DNA of 64,000 nt from Colius striatus (Eukaryota > Chordata > Aves > Coliiformes > Coliidae). The position numbers were made by a program, and so were the translations under genes. This document shows, piece by piece, positions 49,480 through 62,500 of the stretch (the stretch's first letter is position 1; each line of letters opens with the position of its first letter). The DNA lies in the NCBI RefSeq assembly GCF_028858725.1, contig NC_084760.1:92439867-92503866 (forward strand). Reading direction: 5' to 3'. Below the pieces are notes generated by a model. The model worked only from the letters and a program-made list of their open reading frames with translations, was not told the DNA's origin and made no database searches.

Positions 49480-50550
49480 CTTTCTATTAAATAGTTTTTA
49501 TTATCAAACCATTATTCCCAAATAGATATAAAGGATAGTTCTAGGGGAAAGACTTCATTTGAAAAATAGTTGTACTATGAGTTTTTTCAAGTATGTCCCT
49601 TAGCTTTTAAAGTTAACAAAGTGTATATGCAACTAAACAGATTTGGCTTAGTTTGAATTGCAGAAAGTCTGGCTTAAGCAAATAAAGGAGGTGGGGCTCA
49701 ATTTACTACAAGAAGTAGTTGAGGGTTAGTGTGTTTTGTAAAACCACAGCGTGTCTCACTGGGATAGCCTAAGAAAAATTTGACACGCAAATAAGCTGAC
49801 TTAAAGCTTAAGAGGAGACAAAACTTTAATGGTATCACAGTCAAGTAAAAACAAGTAAGTTGTCAAGGACTACAGAAAGTTTCTACACTTAGTTTTCAAA
49901 GTACAAAATACAATAAATACATGAGGCTTTTTGTAAAAAGAAGAATCTAAAACTACAGTGTTATAGCATGTAGTGTTTTTGAATACATGGAATTCCTAAG
50001 ATGCTACAGCATTTTTTAAAGTTATTGCTTAATGGATTGGTCACATGGTTGTCACTGTTCAGATGTACTTCAGTTGAGCTTTAACAAATGTCCTGCTTCC
50101 AGCAATAAGCATTTGGGTGCTGTGCACGTACCTTATTTTAACTTCTCTCATCTGGAAAAAGCCTGGGGAGAAACTTGGACAAAGCCAAGCTGTCTGTTTC
50201 ATGATGATTCAGTGGCAAATCGAAAAGGTCCCTGTATTTAATGCAGAAAAATGTGAGATTCTTTTCTGCCACGTTTGAAGAAACCAGAGTGGGTACTTGA
50301 ACATAATGGCTTGCTTAGACCAAAGGCAGCAGAATTTCATTTGCTCATAAGCATTATTTCATCTTGTAGAATGCCCTCATCCATTTGCTAACGCATCAAT
50401 CCTTCATTTGTTTTCAAAGCACATTCTTCATAGCTTTCAAATTACATTGTCATTGAAATAAGTCTCATGATATTGGAACCAACACAAAATGAGTTTCTTT
50501 TTGTAAGTCGTCCATGATTAGTACTTCGAGAATCTGGCTTCTGTACTATT
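49480..50550 (-). other. TP53BP2: TP53BP2 3' UTR (predicted)
   Basis: From the TGA at 50551..50553 down to the minus-strand AATAAA near 49.50 kb. AT-rich and without coding potential that I can support. Confidence 0.6.
49497..49502 (-). terminator. TP53BP2: Polyadenylation signal, TP53BP2
   Basis: AATAAA on the minus strand about 1.05 kb past the TP53BP2 stop. It is the only canonical signal I find on that strand between the stop and the end of CAPN2. An ATTAAA variant at 49825..49830 could be used earlier. Confidence 0.55.
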
Positions 50551-50592
50551 TCATGCCAAGCTTCTTTGTCTAGGTTTAATCCTTGGATATAG
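50551..50592 (-). CDS. TP53BP2: TP53BP2 last coding exon
   Basis: [13 protein letters not shown] and TGA, only 14 codons, after acceptor ccctcag. Identical to the C-terminus I know for human ASPP2. Confidence 0.95.
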   Translation of the reverse strand, partial: LYPRIKPRQRSLA

Positions 50593-53500
50593 CTGAGGGT
50601 AAAACACAAACAAGATTTAAAATTTTAGTGCTTTAAAGGTTATTTATTTTTTAAAAGGGGAAAAAAAAAGGAGGAAAGAAAAACCTCTCTTTGGTGCTAC
50701 AATTCTAATGTTATCTCTACTAGCAAAAGCATGGCTATAAAGAATCAGAGCACTAACAAATACAAATTTAGCTTGCTTAAGATTAAAACCAATACTAACC
50801 AGGTCAGTATAAAGGGAAGGTATTGAACAGGCACATAATTCAGTATCTTCAGCTGGGATAAGCATGTGGCTTTAAGTCAAGGGACTTTTTTTTCAGTGAA
50901 TTACAGGATTCTTCTCCATTTTATGAATGGAAAAAGGAAGGTATTGAAGTCTGTTTTGCGTTCTCTCTCTCTCCATGCCTGTCAGTGTTTACGTATGTAT
51001 AGCTTTAGGCAAACTGGAAACATCTGGCTGCATAAGGATTGGCTGACTGGAGGAGCTGTGCTTTAGTTAGTGGCCAGTGAAACTGACTGAACTGTTTGGC
51101 AGCCTGTGGTCCCTCAGCCACATGCCCTTTACACCCTTACACTGTGCACACAGAGGTTCAGAATCTGGTTCAGCTCCTGGGTAAGGACTGATGGGACCAA
51201 GCTGGACACAATACATAGCAGTGCCAGGATGCCTGGAAAGCACTCATGTCCCACTTGCAAAAGTGCTTTGGGAATGGCTACTGGCATGTAAAAATAGCAG
51301 GATGCACGTCATGCAGTTGGGAAAGATGAATCCTCCATGCTCTAAACAGCAATACATGTCTGCATTACATCCTGCTTTTTTTTCAGCTAAAGTTCTCCTT
51401 AAAGATGTCCCCTTTGACCAGGCTCTGGCTTTCTGCTTTTCCACAGTCAGCTAATGATTAAGAGAAGATCCAACAACTTCACACACAAAGTTAGCTCAGC
51501 CTGCAATGATTTCACCACCACTAGAAGGGATGAAGTCAGGCAATTACAGTAGCATAAACTGAAAGATATAATTTGGTATTAAGAAGTCAGTATTTTGACA
51601 GTATTATCTTATTTGCATTTGGGTTTAGTGCTGTCGTACAGCTTGGGGAGCCAGTGAGTCAACTAAGAAGGGCAGAGTACTGATGCAGATGATTTCATCC
51701 CTGGTTTTATTCATTGCACCTAACTTTAAAAGAATAAAGCAGCTGTGATAAAAATACAACTTAATATAAAAATATATTAAGCTACCAAATATTGTCCTCT
51801 GTGCTGAATACCTTAGCCTAGATTTCAGCTGCTATATTAAGAGTCCAGTAATTGCTTTTGAGAATAATCCACAGAGTACTTCAGTAGGAGTCCTAGAACA
51901 ACTGAACAGACTACAAGTGTGTAACAGTCAATACTGGGCTCGAGTGGTTTTCCCCAAAGGTTCTGTTTGGATTGTGTTGTGCTTAGAACAATGAGTTGTG
52001 ATTCTCCAGTCTAAGCTGTGTTGCCTTGTGCTTTCTATTACAGAAGCACAGATGTTCCTCATGCTCTTACACACCTGTGCTCAGGCTGAGTGCACAAGCT
52101 TTTAAAGAAGTTGCACATGCACAATTCACCCCATGGCAGGAAAGAAAAAGCTGCCATTTCTGACCTTATTGAGAAGAACTGTTTATGTTTGGAGAGGAAA
52201 AAAAACCTGAGCAGAAGTAGGGAGAATTTTACAGTACCCTGAGGGTAGGCCTGACCTGAAGGTGATACAGAAATGAAAACTGATTTTGCATACGATAAGA
52301 ATTGCTCTGCAAAATCTAACCATGCATGAGGAAGGAGGTTCAGCCTTTTTCAAGCATCACACATCAAATCAGCTAAAATTCACAGCAGCTAATCTTTATC
52401 CCTGGCAGAACCTCTTATCTCCAGCAGCAGGGCAACTGGATATGTAGAAAAAAAGCTTAACTGAATTTTTATAGGTGTCCATCTGCTGTAGTTTTCTAGC
52501 AACACAGCCATGAGGAAAAATACAGGGTCATAATTTAAAGGAACTATTATTCATACAGTTGTTTTTCATAAAAGAGGTAGTATGGAAGGTGATGAGGAGA
52601 GGCTGTGCATTTAAGGTCTGTGACATATGGTTAAATATTACTTTAAAAGCATAGGAGAAAACAAAGGTCTGTCTTTGTTTGGCAGAGTGATCTCTTTTTC
52701 AGCACTGGGGGTAAGATAACCATAGAACTTTGCAGTGCTTGTCTTAAAACTTCTTATGAAACCACTTCAGATCACTGAGGTGTACACTGCATACACCCAG
52801 ACAGGGAAGGACTTGTGACTCATTCTTCATACTAGTTTCAGTTCTTAAGGAGCTTTGTGCCTGTGTATCACTTTCTAAGAGGGGAAAACCCAGTTCTGTT
52901 CACATGCTCAACAAAAGCTTATGCACACATCATGTTCAAGTAGAAGAGGGTTTCTTTTCTAAGACAGTGAGACAAGGTTGGTATTAGAACCTGCTCTGTG
53001 GAGCAGGGTGCTGATACATGTTGGTGTTTTATACACCCTTTAATATAATGTGTTAGGCATCTAAGGAGAGGGTGTTAAGCCCACTCTGCCAAGGCATTCA
53101 GCCCCCCAAATGAATAAAGGGAGGACACCAGCTGCTTCCTCTTGACTTCTGAAACGGCATCTAATGTAGACAGATGCACGAGAGAAATACTCTGTATACT
53201 CCACATAGTGGGGTGGGGTTTTTTGGCTGTGGAAGTATGAGGGACTCACCCCTAGCAGGTTGCGGGGAACGTAGCCTTCCTTCTCATTCAGCCGTGCCCA
53301 CCACCACTCAATTTCATCTTCATCTTCCCGGCGCAGGATTGTCATGCAGTCCCCCTCTTTTATTGACAGCTCATCATCATTCTGAGCCTCATAATCCCAG
53401 AGTCCATAAATAACTCCTTTGTTCATTATTCCCATTTTCTCCTGGACTCCTGCAACATGAAACACACAGAGCAGCTCAATTTTAAAGCTTGCAAAGAAAG

Positions 53501-56500
53501 AAAGAAAAGGAAAGGTAAAAAGGACAAGAGTTGGCAAGACTGCTGTACTCTTACTAGAGAGCAGTCCAGGAAGGTAAAAAAATAAACCAAACCCACACAA
53601 AAGCAAAAACCAACCTCGATCCTATCACACTTAGCACCTTGTTGTCTTCAGTCAGTCCTGGAGAAGTTAGCCCTGGCACACAGATTCCTTCCTTACACAC
53701 ATACAAAAGGTACAAGGTAAATGCAGAGAGGAGCACTGACTGATAAAAGGTTACTTTTTGTGCTAATGTTCACCCTTCCTCCAGCTAACCAATGAGCAAG
53801 AAACACTTGTTTGTCCTTCATGTGTAATCTCTTTCTGTCCAAAGAAGACAGCAATACCTGCTTATGGTGTCCATTTTCATTTTGATACTTGAGGTGTCAT
53901 TTGCCACCCATGGCACTTTATTTCAGAACTGTCACACGAGCTTCATCTCAGTTCTCATATCAGAAATATTTGTCTGCTATCTGCCAACTGCTTTTTATTA
54001 ACTCAGGCACTTTTATCTTAACAGTTCTTAACTTCTGCCGCTATTTTCTTTTTAAACAGACTTCAGAACATACAGATCTGTTAAATTGCTTCTGGACCAA
54101 GGTGTTTAGGAGTACATATATACACCTTGCTTATGTTAATTAGAACTTGCTCATTTGACAGCTGCAGCCATGGATGAGATGCTGATCTTCCTGTACACAT
54201 TCCTCAGCTTCTAAGCAGCAAACCAAAAACCAGTATCTTAAACTACTGTTCCACAAACCTTCTCTTAGGCAATTATTCCATATTAAAATACTGAACCCTA
54301 CTGGGGTTTGTTTGGTTTTGGTATTGCCAGAAGAAAAGAGTATGTAGCACATAGTATCACAACACAGGTCATTTCCCTTTCATCTCTTATCTATTACAAC
54401 CTATTGTACAGGATTCAGACCTATGTCTGCTCAAGGAAGCATCTGCTCAGACCAAGTTTTTGTTTCTGCATACCAGCTCAGCATTAAATTACTTCCACTG
54501 CATGCTTGGTTTTGCTTTGAGAAACTCTTCCCTTGCTTTGCATTTGGTATAATTGAAGGTTTGGCAAAAGCTGCCTCTGCACCCATGTACATGGTAAGAC
54601 TGAGCACTGAATGTCAAAGACAATGAGAAGACTCACACAGTGGATCTTGTCTTCTATATAACAGACACACCAAGGAGGCAGAGCAAATATGCTCTTGGAG
54701 ACAGCACAGGCCTTAAATCTTAGAAAGTGAAGAATTCCATATTTAAGCAGCATCAGACTTGTCATTTAATCAGTGGTAAAGGTCTAGTGGTTTCATTTAA
54801 ACCTACCTGTACTCGTTGGTGATACTCAATACTGTGCATCATTTACAAAGAGAGGTCAGGTGAATGAATTAATTATGCCAAAGACACAGAGGAGTTTAGA
54901 GGGACAGTATCTGGTCTAGAAACAGACAGATACACATCCCCAGACTTCTCTTACAGCAAGAAACAGATTTAGCCAGTGAATTAATTTCTTGATATAACTA
55001 TAGGCAGCCAGAAACAGTCTTATCAATAGGATTAATTTCTAATGGAACAGGATGGAAATTTGATAGCTGAACAGTCAATATATGAAGAGATATCTTAGTT
55101 TCAGTGGTTTCAATTTGGAAAAGCTGGCAATAAGCCAAACCCTTACAGTTCTTTCAGGGCCTATTGAAAAGTATCTTGTAACACACTAAAAAAAATCCCA
55201 AACCCAACAAAAGTGAGTATCAAGTGAGGTCACCAGATGGCAAGTCCAAAAAAACCCAACAAAAAAAGAACGTGTTTCTTCATATTGTATGTAATAAAGC
55301 CTTGGATCTCCTTATCACAGGATCTTGTGGGCTGTATACTTGAATTTCAGAATTAGACAAATTCCTGAAAGAAATCTCTGAAGACATATTCCACACAAAG
55401 ACACCATGTCTTTTAACTCATACCAGAATTAAAACCAGTAAGAAATATGGGTCAAGCGTTATTTTTAATCCAGTCCTTGGCCATTTGTTGTTGATGACCA
55501 TCCCTGGAGTCTCAATACAAAAGTAAATGGAATTTTGCTTAGCCCACAGATGCTAGTTAAATAGGCTTCCTCCCTTCACAGGGAAAACTATATATTTGGC
55601 ACTAAGAGATAGAGTTTTCAAGCTTAGTGAGAACAGCTAGACAGACTTTTGAGATATGCTGGCTGAGCAGCTTATAGAAACTGAGATCTCATGTGTTCCA
55701 CAAAACCAGAAAGGCTGTATTACAGGTTTTTTTTACACTGCATTACATTGCTATTACTCTAACCTCTTGCAGATAGGTGACACTGCAGCTGGGAGGTGCC
55801 TAAGGGACAAGGACTACATACAAAACACACAGAAAAGTAATTTAAAACCTCATTGACTAATACTCATCACTCCCTAGTGGAAATTCATTCTCGCCACTAA
55901 AAGGCAGTCTTACTATTTGAATAAAATATAAATTAAATATGGGTTTTCTTTTTAGATGCAAGAGAAGGAAAAGAACAGAAAGGTATAGTCAAATTCCGTG
56001 CTTGCTAACCTCCATTAAGGCAGAAACTTGGCAATACCTTTCTTCATTCTAAAGTGCACATTAGGAAACACTCCTCATTTAAAAGACACGAGGTAACAGA
56101 TATGGGTTGTCTGGTGAGATACTCGTACTGCTTTTGCTTTTAAGGAAAGAAAGTATCTATGTGGTAAGACTCACCTAATTGTCACCTCACACTAATGTAT
56201 CCATCAATGCATGCTTTTAACTGACGTTTTTAATGGAGGAGAACATTTTGTTAATCAGATCTTCTGTAGAAGTTCAATATTTTAAGGTTAGTCTTGATAG
56301 ACCTCCTTTTGTGACAGTAAGAGGGCTAAAACCTCTCTTTTCAAAAGCAACTCGAGGCATGGGCACACAACCTGAGCGTGCAACTTGGCACTCCTTCAAA
56401 AACATACCAGTGAGTGCCAGGTGAGTCCCCAGCACGCTCCACAACTCAGCTGCCATCACCTACCATACAAGAACTGGGAACACTGTGTGTAGCCTTCCTC

Positions 56501-59500
56501 CATCTCCTCACACTTGTCTGCAGCTGTCTGCATGTCACTGTAGGTCATTGCAAATACAGCTGCGCCCGACTCCACCAGGAACTTGCACACCTGCACGTTA
56601 TTGCAAGATGCTGCACAGTGCAGTGGGGTCCTGCAAGCCAAGAAGAAAGAGATGGCATTACTTTTATTGCTCTTAACAGTGCTTACAGTTTCCTAGGGGC
56701 AAACCACTTTGTGTGTGACCTCCAGCAATCAGTACCGCCCCACTGGAGGCTTCCCACCAGAGGCACCTAACCCAGAATGTCAAGACCAATTGCATTGCAC
56801 AGATAATAAGAGTTACTGAGAGCTGCTACAGCCCTAAACCTGGTTTCTATAAGGATTTTTAGTTATGCTACCTTTTTATGATCCATTAACATTTTAAGAA
56901 CATTCATTAAGGCAATAAGAATTTTAAAATAAATCAATATTAAAAGACCACTCAGAGATCCTCCCGACATCAAGCCTCTTACCATTCAGATAATTGCATC
57001 AAGACCTGACTTGGCAACAAGTGCAGGTGACTAGGATAACTACTGAGGCTTCGTTATTCAGTCTCAGGCCTTCAATATTTCTGTTGCAGGCAGAAATAAT
57101 AGTAGAATCCTTGCCCCCCTCCCTTAGCCTTTTGTAAACAGCCTCCCTAGCTTCCTTGACAAGGACTTGTAACTCATCATCAGTTACAGGCCTGGTTTGT
57201 AGGTTGCGGTTTTCTTCTTAGTTTTAAGTTGTCAGAGTGTCAGACCAAAAACTGAGGAGAGTTTGCAAGGCTAGATACTGCCCAGAGCACTTGCAAGCTA
57301 CAGGCTCTCTCACAGAGAGGACACTGGGAAAGCATAATGAAAACACTCATTATGCATAAGCTGTCTTCAGTAGCTCAAAGAAGGAGAGCAATTTCCTGAC
57401 AACCATATCTAACCCCAGCAGGCCTCAGACAAGATTTTTGCATACGGGGAGCATTTATATCATCTCTCTATTTTCTCCTCTTTGCATTCTCATATGATGC
57501 CACATAGAGAACTGCTGTTGCTCTACTGTGGAAAAGTCATTGCCAGCTCTATAAGAGCAAACTGAGGGACCTTCTAGGGGACCTCTAGCAGCACCCCAAG
57601 CCACAGCTCTCTGGTGGACAGCATTTGTAAGATATCACTTAAAGAAAGCCTTACCATCCATCACTATCTGCAGCATTCACATTCACGCCAAACTGCACCA
57701 GGAACTTTACGATTTCCGTGTGCCCAGCACACACAGCGTTGTGCAGTGCAGTAATCCCTTCATCGTTGGGCATGCTAGGATCTTCAACCTATTCAGCCAG
57801 AAAAGGAGCCATTCACAATCAGGTTAAAGACTCTCCAATAAACACTTTGTTGCTTATAAAAATAGTTGCTATTCAATTATTTCGAAATACCATTTTGAGC
57901 CATATTTCTATGAAGGACACGAGCAACGGCAGTAACCAATCTTGCAAGAAGACTCACATAAAAGCTTGCAGTCTCCTTTTAACAGTAAAGCCTAAAGTGG
58001 TTTACAGTAAGAAGTATCTCGATAACTTTGTCAAAGCATTTGTAACAAATTTCTGCAGGCAAAACTCCCATGATTTTGCTTACCAAATTACCTGACAACA
58101 TGCCAGGCAGGATGAAAGACTAGGGAAGAAGTGAGGAAAAAGTTGTCCTGCACGTTTATAGTCCTGATGCCAAATACTTGTTGTGGACTTAACACTTTTA
58201 AAACCAGCCTCCAAGCAGCCATGTCCTGGTTAGGACTCAGCTCCTCAAGGGCAGACCAAGGTTGTGCACAATTTTTCTAGCTTCCCCAGTCCAGAAAAGC
58301 TGTGACTTTCCCAGTTTGAACCAGAATTGCTATTCCTTCTCTTACAAGTTAAGATTTGTACCTCATAAATTATTCTCTGCACGAGGTCGAACTCCCCCTC
58401 CAACGATGAATCCAGAAGCAAGGCGAGAGGATTGAATTTCACTCTCATTCCGTGCCCAATTCTCTCTGAGCCAGTTTTACGCAAGTTCGTCCTCTTCCCC
58501 TGTCAAAAAGTAACATATTTAAAGGGTTTTCATTTTTGAGGTTTTTTTCCTGGGAAGAACAAGAATTCAGAACTGATTATTTGGAAATGACAGCAGAAAT
58601 GACTGATTAGAGCAGGGTTTTATATGAAGTTTAGATTTTTCTTCTACCAGTTCCCCAACATATGACAAATATATTAGGTTAGGCACGTTACGAAAAAGAT
58701 CTCTGCCTTTATTACTAGACAAGGTCGCTATGCAACTATTCAAATACAGAAGTCATATAGATCACACAAATCAACAAAATAATAAAACTTCCAAATCCAT
58801 GAAGATCAAAAAAGGAGGAAAAAAAGGTCTTTTTTTTTACTTCAGACCATTTTTGCATCAGCTCTCAAAGCTGTGACACAAACCACGTCGTATGCCCCAT
58901 GAAGCCCGCTACTCTTTAAGCACCAGTGTTAAGTTCCTAAGGTTTTTCTGTGTTCAGCAGAGGTTAACAGGAACAGAAACAGTTATAGAAAATGGTTTTG
59001 GAAAGAATATAGGACCAAGCACAGAAAACATTTCAGATGCTCCCAGCAATAGTGGAAACTGAGTATTTCTATAGCTGGGTTTATACTTTTTCCTACAGAG
59101 AATATGCATATATTAGCTCAGTGCTCTCCCCAGCTGGCTGTGCAGCAGCAATAAGCACTATTCATAAGGGTATGTAAATTTCTGACAGATGTCCAGGCAA
59201 AGATGAATAGAAATGACTCATGTTTTGCAAGAGCAAACATGTGAAGATAAGATATATAAGAAGAGATTCCCAGAAAATACTCTTTTGCCTGTTGATTTAT
59301 ACATAGTATCAGAAGTGCAGGCTTTTTAAAGAAAAGGCCTGTCAGCACAACTCAAGTATTTAAATATAAAATCAAGAAGCTGGGCTGGTTTCTTCTCATC
59401 ATTGTAGAATTATTACAAAACCAACCAGAAACAAGTTCTTACAATTTAGGAAATCCTACCACTCAAGTTTCCTTGTAAAAGGGAGCAAGGACAAAGTCTT

Positions 59501-62500
59501 CAAACCACGAAAACATGTAGTGACTATACCATGCAGAAACTACAAGGTTTCAAGCACGTTTAGAGTTTTAATTCCTCTGCACTGAAGTGGAAGAGGAAAA
59601 CACACTTTCATATATGAATGTTATTAAAATTCTATTCATGGTAGGTTTTAAGAGAAATGCTGGCTGCTTTCAGTTCCTCAGAGAGTTTCTGCTCTACAAT
59701 AGTGAGACAACACCATACCACACGCAGATACAAACTTCCAAAACCAACAAGACAGTAAAATGTCACCTGCCCTTAGCCCAAAAGGGACTCCATTTTGATG
59801 CAACTTGAGAACTGATTGATGTTCAATCAAGTCCCAAAGAAAGATTCAGAAAACATTTTAGTAGAAGTGCAAGCTGTTAATGCCTACAAATGAGTTTTCA
59901 AAGCAGAAACTAGAAGAAATCTGTTTCACTCTATTTTTCAAGCATGGCACTTTCAGATAAACAAACGCAATCCAGGATTAAGATCATTCGTTGGCAAAAG
60001 TCAGAGATGCTTGTGAAATCTGTGTGTGCCTCAAAACCAAAAGGAGACTAATTTCTCTTAAGAAGAAAGTATAGTTTGGATGTAGTAGGCAGACTTTGAA
60101 AATGAATGTTCTTTACAGCTCAGAGAGTTTTACTACTTGCGTATCAAATTCCATTTGAAACTTTTCATCACATCATGAATTCTAGAGACTGAGACTTTCC
60201 ATGACTGTCAGTCACTCCAGAGATGAGCATCACACACATAGAACAGATACCCACAGAGAAAGAGACTTCTAGCTTATTTGTGTTACTGCTCTCCCACATC
60301 TGCTTAAGCTCCACGATACAATGCACAGGATTTACATCAGAGCTCGAGATGACTTACTGATAAGGTACCCAAGTTGTAGGCTAACTAATACTTACAGGAG
60401 GCAAGGAAGACTGTCCAGTAACTTCAGGGGGTCTCATATTAAATGACTCCTCTCCTAGACTCTCTGGTTCCCCTGATGGGTAGGGAGGAGGCGGGTACGG
60501 AGGATATTCTTCCATGTACACCTCCAGTGGCAATGAAGCTTCTAGGCTCGGTTCCTCCATTTTTGGCTGCGTGAGTTCATCACTGTCTGACGTGCCCTCA
60601 GGTACAGTGTCCAAAGCTACAGAGGGAAGAACAGCTTCACTCTGATCTGCTGGTGTGTTTTCTGCTTCTTCAGCAATGGCCGGTTCCGGCATAGAAGGAG
60701 CCGTTTCTTTTTCTGATTCTGTACTTAGGTAAGGGTTTGGGATTTCTGCTGGGCTTTCAGGACTAGGAGCAGACGCCGTCTGTTTGGAGGGATGCGATGG
60801 AGCCGAGATAGTCTCCATGGCAGCCAGAGTGGTCCTCTGATACAACAGCTTCTGAATATTGGGGCCATTTGGTCCTTCTGGCTCAGTAATGGAGCTACGT
60901 TTCTTCAGTGGTCTGGGTGCATTGGACAGCTTTTTGCGTAGGGCTTCCAGATCGGCATCACTCTGGTTGCGGTATGGATTGGATAAGAAAGGCAGCAGTT
61001 TGGTGGGGCTGAGGGGACGGGGTATTCTCTCTGTTTCGGGATTCTCGTGAGCAGAGGCTGTTGCTTCCATCTCAGGCTCTGGACTGCCTGGCTTGCCTTG
61101 GAGGTTCGAGTAGATGTTCTCTGTCTGCAGCACCTGATTCTGTACACCTGCCATCACAGGCTTGCCATACACTGTGGAGCAGTTCAGAGAGATGTGGGGG
61201 TGGAAAATAAAACAACTGTGAATATTTGATTAAACCTAAAAAGAATACACAACCCAATTTACCTACCTAGGGCAAAGCAGCAGAATAGTATGAGTAAATG
61301 AATAGAATTAATTGGGTAACCAGGTTTATCATTAGTTATCTTGCCAACACAAGACAGGCATTCTGCACTTTTTGTTAACACTGATATACAGCACGGAAGA
61401 TCCACCTAAGATTTTTACAGTTGCACTGAAGTGCTTAATTTCCCCAAGGAACCAGGTGGAAAGTACATCTATCTGTGGTTTATGAAGACAGGAGAGATGT
61501 AGAAAGCCACAAGCTTACCGCTGGGGAAGTGCGGTCCTCTGGTCTGTGCCCTTGTCAAAGCACTCTGCACTGCTTGCTGGAAGTTCTTCCCAGGAGTCTG
61601 CTGCTGTGTGTACATGCTATAAATTGAACTTGCAGCCACAGTTTGAGGCTTTCGGAATGGTGGGAGTGAGGTCTCTTTGGACGGCTGAGGCGTAAAAGGT
61701 CTCACGGCTGCTGCTGGGGGGCTCTCCTGTTTGGAGGAGGGAAGAATTTGGTCCTGGCTAGAGGCAGGACCTGCAGGAGGTACAGGCATTCTTTGCTGTA
61801 TCTGTTGAGAAGGATGGGATGGCTGCTGTACCACTGGTTTTTGTTTGTTCCCCATAGTGACAATAGCCAAAGGCAGCTTCTGCAGGTTTCCATCCAGCTT
61901 AGTTTCAGAAGGTTGAAGATGACTGGCTTGACCAAAGTAAGGCAAGTTTATCTGCTTTGGTTTAGTAGGGACAGGTGGTGGTACCTTTGTTACAGTCTTA
62001 TTAGCTGCCTGAAAGACAAAAAAAATCCTTCATTAAGATTAAACAGCAACATATGTTTCGTGAGTGGTGCTAGATCAAAGATCCTCAAAGAACAGCACGG
62101 TATCCAGCATTTCTATTGTTGCAATACTGTTTAAAACATCATTTTATCATCATAGTTTTTTATACTTTGAAGCCATTATCTTTAATTCTCTCTATACCAG
62201 CTAGGTTTAAAACATCAACCAATGGCAGGGCACAGTCATTTTTCAAGAAGTAGCAGAGGCACTTAGTAGTATCAGCGGGCAAAAAGCTTGTTTTCCAACA
62301 GAACACTTGTCATCCCCAGTTCTTCTATGTTACTTGACCCCATCTGATGAAATTGTGCCCTTGTGCCAAGATTTAGGTAGGAAGTCTTGCAATAAACTAA
62401 CATCTGAAGGACATAGCTGCATCAAACAGTAGGACAAGGATATAAATTATTTTTTAAGACCCACACAAATACCTGTAGTGCATATAATACTTGGGAGGCA

